This document shows positions 13,264 through 13,838 of a stretch of 13,838 nucleotides of DNA, piece after piece (positions within the stretch are counted from its first letter, which is position 1; every line of letters starts with the position of its first letter). The DNA is from Chloroflexota bacterium. GTDB taxonomy: Bacteria > Chloroflexota > Anaerolineae > Aggregatilineales > Phototrophicaceae. The stretch is taken from positions 1 through 13,838 of the forward strand of contig QGUR01000103.1 of NCBI GenBank assembly GCA_003242205.1. Direction: 5' to 3'. The notes under the pieces are model-generated. The model saw only the letters and a program-made list of their open reading frames with translations, was not told the DNA's origin and ran no database searches. The translations under genes and the position numbers were made by a program.

Positions 13264-13838
13264 CTATCCGAGTAATTTTACAAGAATCGCTTTTTGCGCG
13301 TGCAGGCGGTTTTCCGCCTGATCAAAAATGACCGATTGCGGGCCATCGGCAACGTCGTCAGTGATTTCCTGCCCGCGATGCGCCGGCAGGCAGTGCATGA
13401 CGATGGCATTCGGCCCGGCATGGCGCAGCAGGTCGGCGTTCACCTGATAAGGGCGCATCGCTTCCTTACGCGCGGCGGTTTCCGCCTCCTGCCCCATGCT
13501 GACCCAGGTATCGGTATAAACAACATCTGCGCCCTTAAGCGCGGCGGCCGGATCGTGATACGTTTCGATGCTGCCGCCCGTTTGGCGAGCGATGTCCGCG
13601 GCAGTTTCCAGAGCAGCTTCCGACAGTTCGTATCCTGGCGGCGTGGCGATACGAAAGTGCATGCCGAAATGCGCCGCCGCTTCCGCCAGCGATGCGGCGA
13701 CGTTGTTGCCATCGCCCACATAGGCCACGCGCAGGCCCTGTGTCCGCCCGTAGTGCTCGTAGATGGTCAGTATATCAGCCAGCGCCTGACACGGATGATG
13801 TTCGTCGCTCAGGCCGTTGATGACGGGCACGTCGCTCC
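13264..13838 (-). CDS. argF: Ornithine carbamoyltransferase, C-terminal part (5' end outside window)
   Basis: About 190 residues of an OTC-type carbamoyltransferase, which joins ornithine and carbamoyl phosphate to give citrulline in arginine synthesis. The frame is open through the window edge and reads SDVPVINGLSDEHHPCQ there. HPCQ belongs to the carbamoyl-phosphate site, and the ornithine-side motifs DTWVSMG and MHCLPAHRG are intact. The N-terminal domain with its STRT motif lies beyond the window. An internal GTG at 13828-13830 is not the true start. The gene is first in a row with the TPR, cdaA and ybbR genes. A link between arginine synthesis and c-di-AMP is not implied by this order alone. 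Confidence 0.95.
   Translation of the reverse strand, partial: SDVPVINGLSDEHHPCQALADILTIYEHYGRTQGLRVAYVGDGNNVAASLAEAAAHFGMHFRIATPPGYELSEAALETAADIARQTGGSIETYHDPAAALKGADVVYTDTWVSMGQEAETAARKEAMRPYQVNADLLRHAGPNAIVMHCLPAHRGQEITDDVADGPQSVIFDQAENRLHAQKAILVKLLG

Noticed and set aside
1..13838. CRISPR array, insertion sequence, prophage, toxin-antitoxin or defence genes.
   Set aside because: No regularly spaced repeats, transposase, integrase, phage or defence-type proteins were seen on either strand.

Overview
The window is a piece of a moderately GC-rich bacterial chromosome. I infer a Chloroflexota (Anaerolineae-like) organism from the style of its sugar-ABC, LacI, ROK and SIS proteins and from a membrane diadenylate cyclase/YbbR pair. 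No marker gene proves this. Almost everything lies on the minus strand. The exception is one radical SAM gene on the plus strand.

Region 1 (1-7415, minus strand) is a carbohydrate locus. In transcription order it holds: a ROK-family sugar kinase/regulator; a UPF0309-type SIS phosphosugar protein; a LacI-family regulator; a NamZ/DUF1343 exo-N-acetylmuramidase-like enzyme with no signal peptide; a CUT1 sugar-binding protein; two CUT1 permeases; and the start of a GNAT acetyltransferase that runs off the window. Two 26-bp double operators (5600-5625 and 7390-7415) are identical at 25 positions. Each sits directly downstream of a sigma70-like -10 box, one in front of the ROK-SIS pair and one in front of lacI. 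The simplest reading is a single LacI-controlled regulon that imports an amino sugar-containing oligosaccharide, probably a peptidoglycan (MurNAc/GlcNAc) fragment. Cleavage would occur in the cytoplasm, followed by phosphorylation and conversion of the monosaccharides. No transporter ATPase is encoded here, so a shared MsiK-type ATPase is expected elsewhere. Hairpins lie in the intercistronic gaps before and after the binding-protein gene.

Region 2 (7416-8168) holds a small hypothetical coiled-coil ORF (72 aa, minus) and a 470-base divergent intergenic region. That region contains a 12-bp perfect inverted repeat, a good promoter for the radical SAM gene and a roughly 140-nt leader that could fold into a closed multi-branch structure.

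Region 3 (8169-9440, plus) is one radical SAM enzyme with a canonical CX3CX2C cluster site and an extra C-terminal cysteine motif. Its substrate is unknown. Its 3' end overlaps that of the convergent ybbR gene by 29 bp.

Region 4 (9412-13838, minus) is an apparent operon: argF (ornithine carbamoyltransferase, N-terminus outside the window), a 743-aa TPR protein, a CdaA-type c-di-AMP synthase and a short YbbR-domain protein. Gaps are short and the last two genes share a TGATG junction.

I see no rRNA, intact tRNA, CRISPR array, transposon or prophage.
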